A stretch of DNA of 64,000 bases from Ampullaceana balthica. Its lineage: Eukaryota > Mollusca > Gastropoda > Lymnaeidae. The stretch's first letter is position 1. Every line of letters begins with the position of its first letter. This document shows positions 26,901 through 38,900 of the stretch, one piece after another. The stretch lies in contig CALYLW010000695.1 of assembly GCA_944989445.1 (NCBI GenBank), positions 584,460 to 648,459 on the forward strand, read 5' to 3'. The translations under genes and the position numbers were made by a program. A model generated the notes under the pieces. That model ran no database searches and had not been told where the DNA came from. It was given only the letters and a program-made list of their open reading frames with translations.

Positions 26901-29900
26901 ATCTGGGGGAAGTATTTCTGACATGGATACCAGGTCTGAAAGAGGTGCTTCAGCCGGTAGAAGATCATTCCGATGCTCCGTGAGTTCTGGCCCTCCGGCC
27001 ATAGGTAGTATTGTGTACATGTGTTTGCCTGGCATACGTGCGGTGACACCGAATTAGTCAGGCTGCCAGGACTGTTTGATCTCATTACGTCCTGTGACTC
27101 GATTTCTGAGGTGTACAGATTGTCCAACCGATAGAGGGTGGTCACATTTATTTTGGTCCGTGGCTGTTGTCCCGTTGGCCACTTTGTCCTTCAGATTCTG
27201 ATGATCGTGGTTCTTATTTTTGTTACGGCGCTTGCCCGGGCCGTGGGTGCCTGTGCTTTGTTGGCTGTTGACATGTCGACAGCAGAAATTGAGTTGTTGC
27301 CCTGTTGTCATTGTTTCTCTTCTCTTGGTGAGAAAAATAGCTGGGAAAGAACTCTCAGTCACAGGTGCAGCCTTGGGCACGGTCTTTAAATCACAGCGGT
27401 TGACTGTTGATGCCAGAAACTGTGGTACCTGGTTGGCATGAGGTAGCCACCGTTTTAGTATATTCATGCCAAGCAGAACTGGCGCCTCTTTCTTCCGCAC
27501 TTGGGTCACCAGGTCATTTGGGGTCTTGACGAAGAGGAATGGGACATTTTTAGATGCTACCCTAGTAGTTGCACATCGGCTGTCACAATTCCAAGATATG
27601 GCACCTCATCTCCGTTGACGGCTCGTAGCGTGATGAAGCCGGTTTTAAGGGTGAGGTGGCCAAGGTGTTGGGATGCCCATGTTTCAGTGATGTTGCTTAC
27701 TTCGCTCCCCGTGTCAATAAATGCCGCACCCTGGTGACCATTTAGGGCTATATACAGAGTTGGGCATTCACAAGTAAGTTCTATGGACTTTACTGTTATT
27801 CGGCGGTTGACAGCTGTGTGTGACGGAAAGCATCTCACAAATTCTGGTTGCTGTTGCTGCTGAGGATGTTGTTGGAGTGCACCATTTTGGTGGGCAACGT
27901 ACCTCTTTTTGGCCTGGCACTCTTCCTCTAGGTGGACCTTTTGACTTAACCACATGCAGGTCATGGTGCCCCGAAGATATTGTCCCTGGAGTTGATTAGA
28001 ATGTCTGCATGCAGGCTGCGGATGTTGTTGTTGGCCCGGATTTGGTTGTCTGGGTCCTGGTGTATAGTGGACACCATTGGCGTCCGTGTCCCCTCGACGC
28101 TGGTGCATTGACTGTTGGAGCCTATCTGCCACAGCTGCTACCTGCTGGTCTATGTGGGCCATTAGGTGTTGCGTTAACTGTGTCCAGTCAGGGAGCGGTG
28201 CTGCTGAGAGATGTGCACCTGCTGGTCTATGTGGGCCATTAGGTGTTGCGTTAACTGTGTCCAGTCAGGGAGCGGTGCTGCTGAGAGATGTGCACCTGCT
28301 GGTCTATGTGGGCCATTAGGTGTTGCGTTAACTGTGTCCAGTCAGGGAGCGGTGCTGCTGAGAGATGTGCACCTGCTGGTCTATGTGGGCCATTAGGTGT
28401 TGCGTTAACTGTGTCCAGTCAGGGAGCGGTGCTGCTGAGAGATGTGCACCTGCTGGTCTATGTGGGCCATTAGGTGTTGCGTTAACTGTGTCCAGTCAGG
28501 GAGCGGTGCTGCTGAGAGATGTGCACCTGCTGGTCTATGTGGGCCATTAGGTGTTGCGTTAACTGCGTCCAGTCAGGGAGCGGTGCTGCTGAGAGATGTG
28601 CACCTGCTGGTCTATGTGGGCCATTAGGTGTTGCGTTAACTGTGTCCAGTCAGGGAGCGGTGCTGCTGAGAGATGTGCATCTGCTGGTCTATGTGGGCCA
28701 TTAGGTGTTGCGTTAACTGTGTCCAGTCAGGGAGCGGTGCTGCTGAGAGATGTGCACCTGCTGGTCTATGTGGGCCATTAGGTGTTGCGTTAACTGTGTC
28801 CAGTCAGGGAGCGGTGCTGCTGAGAGATGTGCACCTGCTGGTCTATGTGGGCCATTAGGTGTTGCGTTAACTGTGTCCAGTCAGGGAGCGGTGCTGCTGA
28901 GAGATGTGCTTTGGCGGCGACATCAGAGAAGTCTTCTCTCATCCAATGTTGAGTCTCCTTCTTGACATCTCCATATGAGCTGCCAGCGTGAAATCTGGCA
29001 TATGCTCGGATGTCACGACGTAGGGCGGCTGGCTGAAGCCCTTGGATGAAAACATCTCGGAGCATGTCATCCGTCAAGATGCCAGGATGTGCGGAGTTAG
29101 CCAGTTGGAAAAGACCTTTTAACGCCGCCAAGTAGTCATCCACTGTCTCACCCAGACCTTGTTGTCTACGGTAGAAGGCTGCTCTAAGGGTGGTGGCGTC
29201 TCTCTGTTCACCCCATTTCGGCACTATTGAGATGTAGCAGTTTCTCTGGGGTATTTATCTCCTCAGGTGTCCGATCCAATATGTTCTGGCGGCCACGCCC
29301 CTCCAAGGCACCCAGGATCCATGTGACTGCTGAGGCAGGGGGCATGGCTGCAACTGCAGGAGCAATCTAACTTCTTTGACAAATTGCTCCGCTCCATTAT
29401 CTCAAATAAACCGTGGTAGTTTTGGAAGCCGGTTTATCCACTTGTTCCACATTTTTCTGTGTGTCCTTTGGAATATCTAACACAAATGACTTTAATTAAA
29501 CAACTATCTTCACTTGTGAATCCTGCCGATAACGCCAAAAAATGCTGTAGCCGAGTGATTGGCTAAGGCAATGCACAGTATTTTTAATGAAACACAATAA
29601 CTCCACGAATAAGTTAAGACCACACAGGTTGAGAACTATAGCTGTTTAAAGGTTTATTTGGTAGGATAATTCTCGTAAGGAAGGAAATCACAGTTATAAA
29701 TGAGTACTTTAACTAATAAGCTAAACACACAAGTTTACATGCAGTCTTCAGCCCTAAGTATCATCTATGCCCTAATCTCTCTACGTTTACGTCTTACATG
29801 TTACGTTCTCCTCTTTGTGTCTCTGAGTCCCTACATTTCACGTTCTCTCTTATATAGGTATCACAAAGACAGTGCTCAAGCTTGTCCAGTTATGTCATGC

Positions 29901-32900
29901 TGACTACGCAACTGTTCAGGTCTGGTCAGCCAATCCTGGCCATACAAAGTTGGCGCCAGTGGGGGTCGGACAGGGCGCAAAGCTTGTCCAGTCAATACAA
30001 TGGTTTACCACATGCTCTGGGGCAATTGTGGCGGTCTACAATGTTCCGCAGTCTTTATTTGTTGGCCACTCCCAGCCATAAGATATTTCCTTTTGATGCT
30101 GTCATAGGCCATTTTATAATATATATATAGTTGATGCACTGGGATGTTGTATTCATAGCATTTCTTTAATATGCATCTGATGGTGAAAATTTGATCAGTC
30201 GTTGATCTGTTTTGTCTGAATCCACATTGGTAGTCTCCTAATATTTCTTCAGCATATGGATGTGGTCTTTTGGCTATAAGTTTCGTCAGTATTTTGTAGG
30301 AAACATTTAATAGGGAGATTCCTCTGTAATTTGTGCACTGAAGTTTGGATCCTCTCTTGTGTATTGGGGTTATTAATGCCGTTTCCCATTCTGTTGGTAT
30401 TTTCTCTTCTTGCCAGATTCTAGTTAAGAGATTATGTATCTGAATGTGTAGTTCTCCTCCTCCATACTTAATAAATTCTGCTGTGATAAAATCTTCTCCA
30501 GGGGCTTTGTGGTTTTTTATATGATTGATTACTTCTTTAGCTTCTTCTAATGTTGGCGGGTTTATAAAGGGTCTGGTCCTCCATGTGGCGGTTGGTAATC
30601 GTCATCTTGTCCATTGTCTGCATTCAGTATGCCCTCAAAATATTCAGCCCATCTCTCCAATACTTTACTGTTTCTGTGATTAATTCTCCATCCTGCCTCT
30701 CACACATGTAGGGTCTGGCTTGGTATCCATTCATTTCATCTTTTATCTTCATGTACATTCCTCTGATATTTCTCTCTCTTGACAAGTCTTCTATTTCTCT
30801 TAGTTTAGCTTTTTCCCAATCCCTCTTTTTCTTCCTGCACATTTTTGTCGCTTCTCTTCTGGCCTCTTTGTATGTTTGTGTTGTCTTTCTGGTGCCTCTT
30901 TGTAACATGATCATTCGAGCTTTGCTCCTTTCTTCAATAGTTTTTCTGCATTCATTGTCTAACCAGCCAACTCTCTTATTAGTTTGTTGGAGCCCTACAA
31001 CTTTGTCTGCTGATCTTTTCATAGCATTGTTAATCCTTTTCCATTGTTCATTTATGTTGTTTTCCTTTCCTTGTTCCCTTCTTCTTGAAATGTTTCGAGC
31101 TGTGTTTCTACTTCAGTTTGGTAGGCTTTTGCGGTTAGTGGGTCTTTGGAAAGTTTTTGGTAATCTTATCGTTTCTCTCTTTGATTATGACAATTCTGAA
31201 TTATCCTTATTCTCTGCTTGTATTTAACTCGTACAAGTAGGTGGTCAGAGTCAGCATCTGCTCCTCGATAACTTCTTACGTCAAGTATATCGGATCCATG
31301 TCTCCAGTCGATTAGAACATGGTCAATTTGGTTGTGGGTGACTCCATCTGGTGAGTTCCAAGTTGCTTTATGTATATTCTTGTGTTGAAACTTGGTTCTG
31401 CACTGACATTTCTTTTCCTACAGCAAAGTCTATCAATCTCATGCCATTTGTCATTGGATTCATCATGAAGACTTTCCTTGTCAATAGTTTGCATAAACAT
31501 CTTTTCCTTACCAATTTTTTGCATGAAAGTCTCCTATCACTATTTTAATATCATGTCGTGGTGCCTCTTCGTAGATCTTTTCCAGTGTCTCATAAAAGGA
31601 TTCTTTAACCTGATCTTCCGTATCTTCAGTGGGAGCATGTGCATTTATGAATGTTATATTGAACATTCCCCCCCCCCACACGTAGCGAGCACAGTCTTTC
31701 ATTCTCTGGTTTGAAGCCTATGACGGCATTGACTACTTCAATTGGATTATAAGATTGTTTAACGCTCCTGCTCTGAGCAGGCTTAGTACATTCCAGGTCG
31801 CAAACCAGAACTCGCGTCCATTTACAGGCGTAGGTCAATTTCCATTGATATCAGTCCGGGTTTTATTCAGTTGATTGTCTTTCGGTTTTTTTTTACATGG
31901 CTGGGTTGTTAGCCTTGCGCACAACTGTCTGGGGGGTTGCCCCTCACAGCTCTCTGGCTAGCTGCCTTTGTTCAGGTTGAGTCCCTAGCCTTTGTGGATC
32001 CCTCCACTTCCTACAAGGCAGTAGAGCTGATTTTGGTCCACCCCGGGTATTTTATTTCCCCGGTACCCTCCATATCTGGTGGGCTCTCTGTAACCTCTTC
32101 TTTGGTGATGTTTTACTTATTAATATATCTTGTAGGCGTTCTCTCAATACATAACCTTGCATCCAATAATCCTCTGAAGAATTGGTTTCAATAAAACGAC
32201 TTTAATTTGTACACTATGCACATAACATATAATTTGATGTTATACAACGTGGAATACTCAGGCACACATCCGCCATGACACCAGAATTCTCCAACACTGA
32301 TAATAATCTCGAACCTTCTATCCCATCTCTTCCCGCGCTTTCACTCACGTGATCTTTCCGTCATCCAACACGCGATTCACACGTGACACTCTCCCCTATC
32401 TGCCGGTTGGGGAGGCGCTCGATAGAAGATCCGCATCTCCCACCTTTTTAATACATGGGAGAGGAAAGTTCTTAGGAAAATATATGTACCAACAAAAGAT
32501 GAGTTCGGATGGAGAATAAGAACCATCAGGGGTTCCCAACCCCGTGCCAGCGGGCATCATGGCGCCCGCGGAACGATTCGTATGTGCCCGCCACTTTTCG
32601 ACAGAGACATAATTTTTTCATAAACATTAATTAAAATGTGAATTATTTTTATTTATTTGTTAGAGCTTTAATTTTTTTGAGTGCCTAGGTTTATTAAATA
32701 CGTTTGTATGTTTGCGATATTGTATGTATGAGTGGTTCCTTTGCTGACAGTACTTGTTTGCAACTTGTCTAGCGGCGAGCAAGACTGCACTCTTCTCGCT
32801 AGCCTGGAACGGGGAGTAATATTTTTTTAGCCCTAAAATGAGTGGACCGAGTAAAAGGAACCTATAATTTTAACACTGAATGGGGGGAATCATATTGTTT

Positions 32901-35900
32901 CGTTAATTTGAAAAATAAATGCATTTGATTGTTGTGTGGTAGTTGCATTGCAGTGCCGAAAAAACATAATGTTGAACGACACTTTCAGACAATTCATGTC
33001 ATTTTTGATGTGAATTATCCACTTAAATCTGAAGTAAGAAAGAAAAAAATATGTCAATTAAAATCAAGTCTAACTGTACAACAGACTGTTTTCACTAGAC
33101 ATGTGGAAAATTCTAAAAAGGCCACCATTGCTTCTTTCAAAATTTCTCACATGCTCGCGAAAAAGAAGAAACCTTTCATTGATGTTGAGTTGTTTAAGGA
33201 ACTATTTTTGACTCGTGCCGATTGTTTGATGGATTTTCTAACAAACGTGAGATTGTCTCAGCATTACAAGACTTACAGTTGTCAAATAACACCGTCACAA
33301 GAAGAATACATGCAATTTCACAGACATACAAACTCAGTTAGTTAAAGACAGACTTGGAAATATGTGACTGGTTCTCGCTACAATTTGAAGAGTCAACAGA
33401 TATATCAGACACCGCACAGTTAGCAGTTATGGTGAGAATGGTATTTAGTTAATTTAGTAACTTCACAGTAAAAGAGGATATGTTGCAAATATTACCCATG
33501 GAAGGACAGGCAAGGGATGAGGATATTTATAATACATTCAGAACGTACGCCAAGTCAATAAATATGCCTTTGCACAAGCTGTCTGCGATAACCACAGATG
33601 GTGCACCAGCAATGGTAGGTAAAAACAAAGGATTTATTGCCCTCTGCAAGAAGGATGAATCATTTATTATCTGTATTATCCACCAGGAAGCTCTGTGTTG
33701 TAAAATATTGCCATTTGAACACGTTATGAAAATAGTTACAACAATAATCAATTCTATTCGTGCAGCTCCTTTGCAGCATCGACTTTTCAAGGCCCTGTAA
33801 GAAAATACTGAAGGTAAAGAACATGATCATATTATGCATACTGAAGTACGTTGGCTCAGTAAAAGAAAAGTTCTTACAACATTTGTGAGTTTAATTGAAG
33901 AAATAAAAACATTTATAAACGATAAAAAGGAAAATTAGGATGAACTTGATGAATCTTGCTTGCTGATTGATTTGGAATTTCTCACAGACATCATGGAAAA
34001 ATTGAATTCTTTAAATTTAGAGTTGCGGGGGAAAGACAAAAACATAGCTGAAATGATTCGCTCTGTAAAGTCGTTTTAAGCTAAATTGGATTTGTTGATA
34101 TCACATCTGCAGATCAATTCTCACATGCATTTCCCACATATAAGAAAATGCTAGGTAACAATGAATTAAACGGGTCATTATTTATTAAGCATCTTCAAGT
34201 GTTAAGAAAACAGTTTGAAAAGTGATTTTTGCACTTTACACATATGGAGCCAATTGTTTCCTTCCGTATCAATCATTTTACTTGCCAAATAACTGTAATG
34301 GAAATGGCCGCATGTATTCAGGCCTGCCAACCCGCCAAGAAAAAAAATCTGTAGAGGGGTCCACGCGCCGCGTTGCAGCACCCCACGGCGCTGGTTTAAG
34401 AACTACATACTAAATAAATATAAAGTAATAAGTTAAATCCATTATCTTTTAATTTAAGTGTCTACAGAACACCACAGAATACTGGAAATGTTTACATTGC
34501 ATTCAGATACACGAGAGAATAACCATGCTTTTCACATATGAACAGAGGCTGCATAGAGTTCAGCTTTCCAGCATTTCCCTAGTGGCCTTTTTTAACTTGA
34601 ACAGTTATTTCGTCAATTGAAGTTAGCTTTGCTTTTAGATAAATAGTTTTTAGTAAGAAACTTTAGAAAGTTAGAAAGAGTATCATTCATCTGAATTAAC
34701 CGAATTAATGATTGCTCTTGTTTCATTGTAGTTTTTCTGGAAACATTTCTTTGAATCTGGCATTAAAAAGATAGGTATTAGAAAAATCTTTATTTCTTCC
34801 AAAAAGTAGGATGGTAAATAAAACTTTCCATCTCATATCTGAATTTCCTATTCCTTCAACAATAATAACAAAGTAATTGTTAACAGATGTAGATTCACTA
34901 CTTTTACTTTACTAATCAGCAGTTGTAATTTTTGCATTAAACTATTTTTTTATTGTTATTGAACCCACCACTTTCAAAAGATAATTAGGTCTGGCACAGA
35001 TTGCAAATGTTTCGCCACGGCCACAGGCGAGTGTTTTTCCAAATACTGATACTGTTTCGAAAACGAATGTCCCAATGACGTCTTTTCTTTATTTGTTTAG
35101 TTAGACTAGTCTTAGTACTAGTACAAACACTCTGACGCTCAGTCACTGGAAAACCGTTTTTAGCAGCGTTCCATACAAATGTATCCATTTTTTTTTAAAG
35201 TCACAGAACAGCTGAATTTTTTTTTATTAGGCTGGTAAAAGGAATAATGTACGATCGGATGGCCAACGAAGAAATAGTTAGATATCGCGCTTCGCTTGGA
35301 TAACGGAAGTACAGGAAAAAACCTAGGAAGTGGCATCTTTCATTTTCAAAATACATCACTGCCATTATTAGTATTAGCTTTTTCTTTTTATAATTTTTTC
35401 GCATTCGGATTTTTCATAATGAATTTTTTTTTCGGAAAATCGGGAGATTAAGGGTCTTATCGGGATTTCGTAAGCATGGGTAAAAAATCCGTATAATCCC
35501 GAAAAAATCGTGAGGGTTGGCAGGCCTGATGTATTGCAGTTTTAGTTCAAGGTAAGACAGAAGAACTAGAGTTAGAAATTTTGGACCTTAAGAATGATAT
35601 TCTGCTAAGTCCTTAATATCAGATGACTTTTGAAATACAGTGGAAAGAGAAAAGTTCCCATTTTGAAAAAGTGGCATATAAAATTGAATCATTTTTCGGT
35701 TTGACATATTTATACGAATCATTGTTTTCAAACCTGAACTTAATAAAAATCAAGATATAGATCTAGACTCACCAATGAGCATCTTTATGATTGTTTACTA
35801 ACAGGATTATCGTCATACTCTTCTAATTATGAGGCACTGGCCAATGATATGCAATGCCAAATATCACATTGACATTATATTTGTTTATAAAATGTTTTCT

Positions 35901-38900
35901 TTGTATTTGTGTTTTTGGTTTACTTTTTTACGTTTTGTAAATACATTTCTCTGTGTGTATGCAATTTGAATAATAAATTATTTTTGTTGTTGAAAATTTT
36001 TGTTTATTATTTATTAATAAATTATATTAGAAAATAAATTATAAGAACATGAGAAGTAATGGAAGGAATTTGATAATTAAAAATAGGTGGTGCTCGCCAC
36101 CCTACCGATATTTTAGAATGTGCTCTAGAGTACAAAAAGGTTGGGAACCCCTGGTCTATATCAGGATACCACAATAGTTGCAGAAATAAAAAATGGCAGC
36201 CTGCGCTGGGCAGGACACCTAGAAAGAATGTCAAATGATAGAGGAGTAAAAAGGGTACACCACCAAAACCCCAGAGGAAAAAGGCTCAAGGGAAGACCCA
36301 GGCTTAGATGGATGGATGACGTAGAGAAAGATCTACAACAACTGGGCATCCAATATTGGAGAAGAAAGGCATTGATAAGGACTGAGTGGAAGGAGGTCGT
36401 GAGGCAGGCCCAAGCCCTACATGGGCTGTAGCGCCACAGGGATGGATGGACTCCCGGTCATAAAGTGTCACCTGTCCGCACACGTCAAACAACCTTGGGG
36501 CACATTGTCACATTATTATTAACAATTAATTTTATAAACATCAAAATATCAAAATTAGCAGATTTAAAGATGTATTTCAGACAAAAATATTGATTTCTAC
36601 AAATCTGTGTAGAGATATAATTTGTACCTGACCGCCGCTGACACTCAGCCTCCTTGACACACCAGCTGCACTCTTCTATGTATATATTTCTTCGAGGTGA
36701 TTCATCTGTAAGGTCAGCCCCCTTTCCTTGACTAACACATGCTCCACATGTATGAAGGGCAGGACATATGCCAGGACAGCGATCAGTTGGGTTATGAACT
36801 TGACCAGAACAGAGCTGACAGAAACAGAAAAATTCATTCACTTCATCTACTTGTTGATTTCTTTTTTTTTACAGACATAATTGTCTCCTTGTATTGAAAT
36901 AAAATAAAATTCTGTCGAATTGCAATCATGGTTTTACCTCTATGCGTGACCTATGAATGCAGTGAGGCCCCCCCCTCCCACCTATCAGCTTGTTTACCTC
37001 TATGTGTGACCTATGATCTACCTATCAGTTTGTTTACCTCTATGCATCACCTATGATCTCCCTATCAGCTTGTTTACCTCTATGCCAGACCTATGATCTC
37101 CCTATCAGTTTGTTTACCTCTATGCCAGACCTATGATCTCCCTATCAGTTTGTTTACCTCTATGCATGACCTATGATCTCCCTATCAGTTTGTTTACCTC
37201 TATGCATGACCTATGATCTCCCTATCACTTTGTTTACCTCTATGCCAGACCTATGATCTCCCTATCAGTTTGTTTACCTCTATGCCAGACCTATGATCTA
37301 CCTATCAGTTTGTTTACCTCTATGCATGACCTATGATCTCCCTATCACTTTGTTTACCTCTATGCCAGACCTATGATCTCCCTATCAGTTTGTTTACCTC
37401 TATGCCAGACCTATGATCTACCTATCAGTTTGTTTACCTCGATGCATGACCTATGATCTACCTATCAGTTTGTTTACCTCTATGCATGACCTATGATCTA
37501 CCTATCAGTTTGTTTACCTCTATGCCAGACCTATGATCTACCTATCAGTTTGTTTACCTCTATGCATGACCTATGATCTCCCTATCAGTTTGTTTACCTC
37601 TGTGCCAGACCTATGATCTCCCTATCAGTTTGTTTACCTCTATGCATGACCTATGATCTACCCTATCAGTTTGTTTACCTCTATGAGATACCTATGATCT
37701 CCCTATCAGTTTGTTTACCTCTATGCATGACCTATGATCTACCTATCAGTTTGTTTACCTCTATGCCAGACCTATGATCTCCCTATCAGTTTGTTTACCT
37801 CTATGCATGACCTATGATCTCCCTATCAGTTTGTTTACCTCTATGCCAGACTTATGATCTCCCTATCAGCTTGTTTACCTCGATGCATGACCTATGATCT
37901 CCCTATCAGTTTGTTTACCTCTATGTGTGACCTATGATCTACCTATCAGTTTGTTTACCTCTATGCATGACCTATGATCTCCCTATCAGCTTGTTTACCT
38001 CTATGCATGACCTATGATCTCCCTATCAGTTTGTTTACCTCTATGTGTGACCTATGATCTACCTATCAGTTTGTTTACCTCTTTGCATGACCTATGATCT
38101 CCCCTATCAGTTTGTTTACCTCTATGCGTGACCTATGAATGCAGTGTGGGCTCTCCCTGTCAGCTTGGCTGTGATTACAAAACACACATTCGGGATCATC
38201 TTGACACAAACGTTGATTGTGACTGGGATATTCCTCGCAGTGATCGCTCGGCATGGTCACATTGTCTTCCTTGGTACAAACACTTGTGTTTTGAGATGTG
38301 CACTACAGGAATAAAGAAATTAAATAGTTGCCCAATTTTCATTTTTACCAATAGTCACTGTGTTATTATGTTTAGACAAAATATTCTCATGGGCATATTG
38401 CAGTAACTTTGTTTATACTAAATATGCTCATGAACATATGTTAAAATTACTAATATAAAGAAGAAGCATTGAGCCTAGATGTCAACTTTTCTACAACACA
38501 AATATTGTCCCAAAGCATGAAAAAAAGGAGAAGAATTAAAGAAATGTTCATGACAAAAAAAAACAACCTTGTAGTCTGCAATTGCAGAAGGAACTTTATA
38601 CGCTATAAGATCTCCCAGCACTTGACCAGAGTAGCCTCCCATTATAAACATGATATTGCCATTGGCTGTAACGGCACTGTGGCCAAATCTTCCTTTCACT
38701 GGCATTCCTTCAGATGTGGCATTTCCTATAGTTTGAAAGAGGTTTTATGCATGAGATACTTTATTTTGACAATAAGAAATGTGCATAGTTTTTAATTTTT
38801 AAATAAAAATACTAACTAAGCAGTATAACCTGTGATAAAAACAAGCATTAAAACACTCATTAAATTATCATAAACAATTATTTTTTTTAATTTTAACATT

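Larger units (their letters stand above)
26761..30085 (-). mobile_element. Gypsy-like LTR retrotransposon remnant, intron 7
   Basis: Minus strand: LTR (about 30085-29546), then gag, protease and a C-terminal pol piece. Reverse transcriptase, RNase H and integrase core are absent. TGTAGCCGAGTG occurs at both 29546 and 26761, so the second may be the last bases of a lost 3' LTR. The LTR has a TATATAAGAG box (about 29850-29860) and AATAAA (about 29647) in the right order. TTTTTTGGCG just inside the LTR is a plausible primer site. Confidence 0.7.
32527..36153 (+). mobile_element. decayed autonomous hAT (copy B), intron 7
   Basis: Ends CAGGGGTTCCCAACC and GGTTGGGAACCCCTG; internal sequence closely matches copy A at 17306-20613. 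The flanks AGAACCAT and GTCTATAT do not match, so no target duplication is visible. Interrupted by a 1.2-kb insert at 34319-35528. Confidence 0.85.

Noticed and set aside
27138..27737. Forward-strand frames rich in Cys and Trp
   Set aside because: Antisense shadows of the retrotransposon protease/pol frames.
28077..28965. Ladder of 61-codon forward-strand frames
   Set aside because: Each is one and a half units of the 77-bp gag array on the wrong strand.
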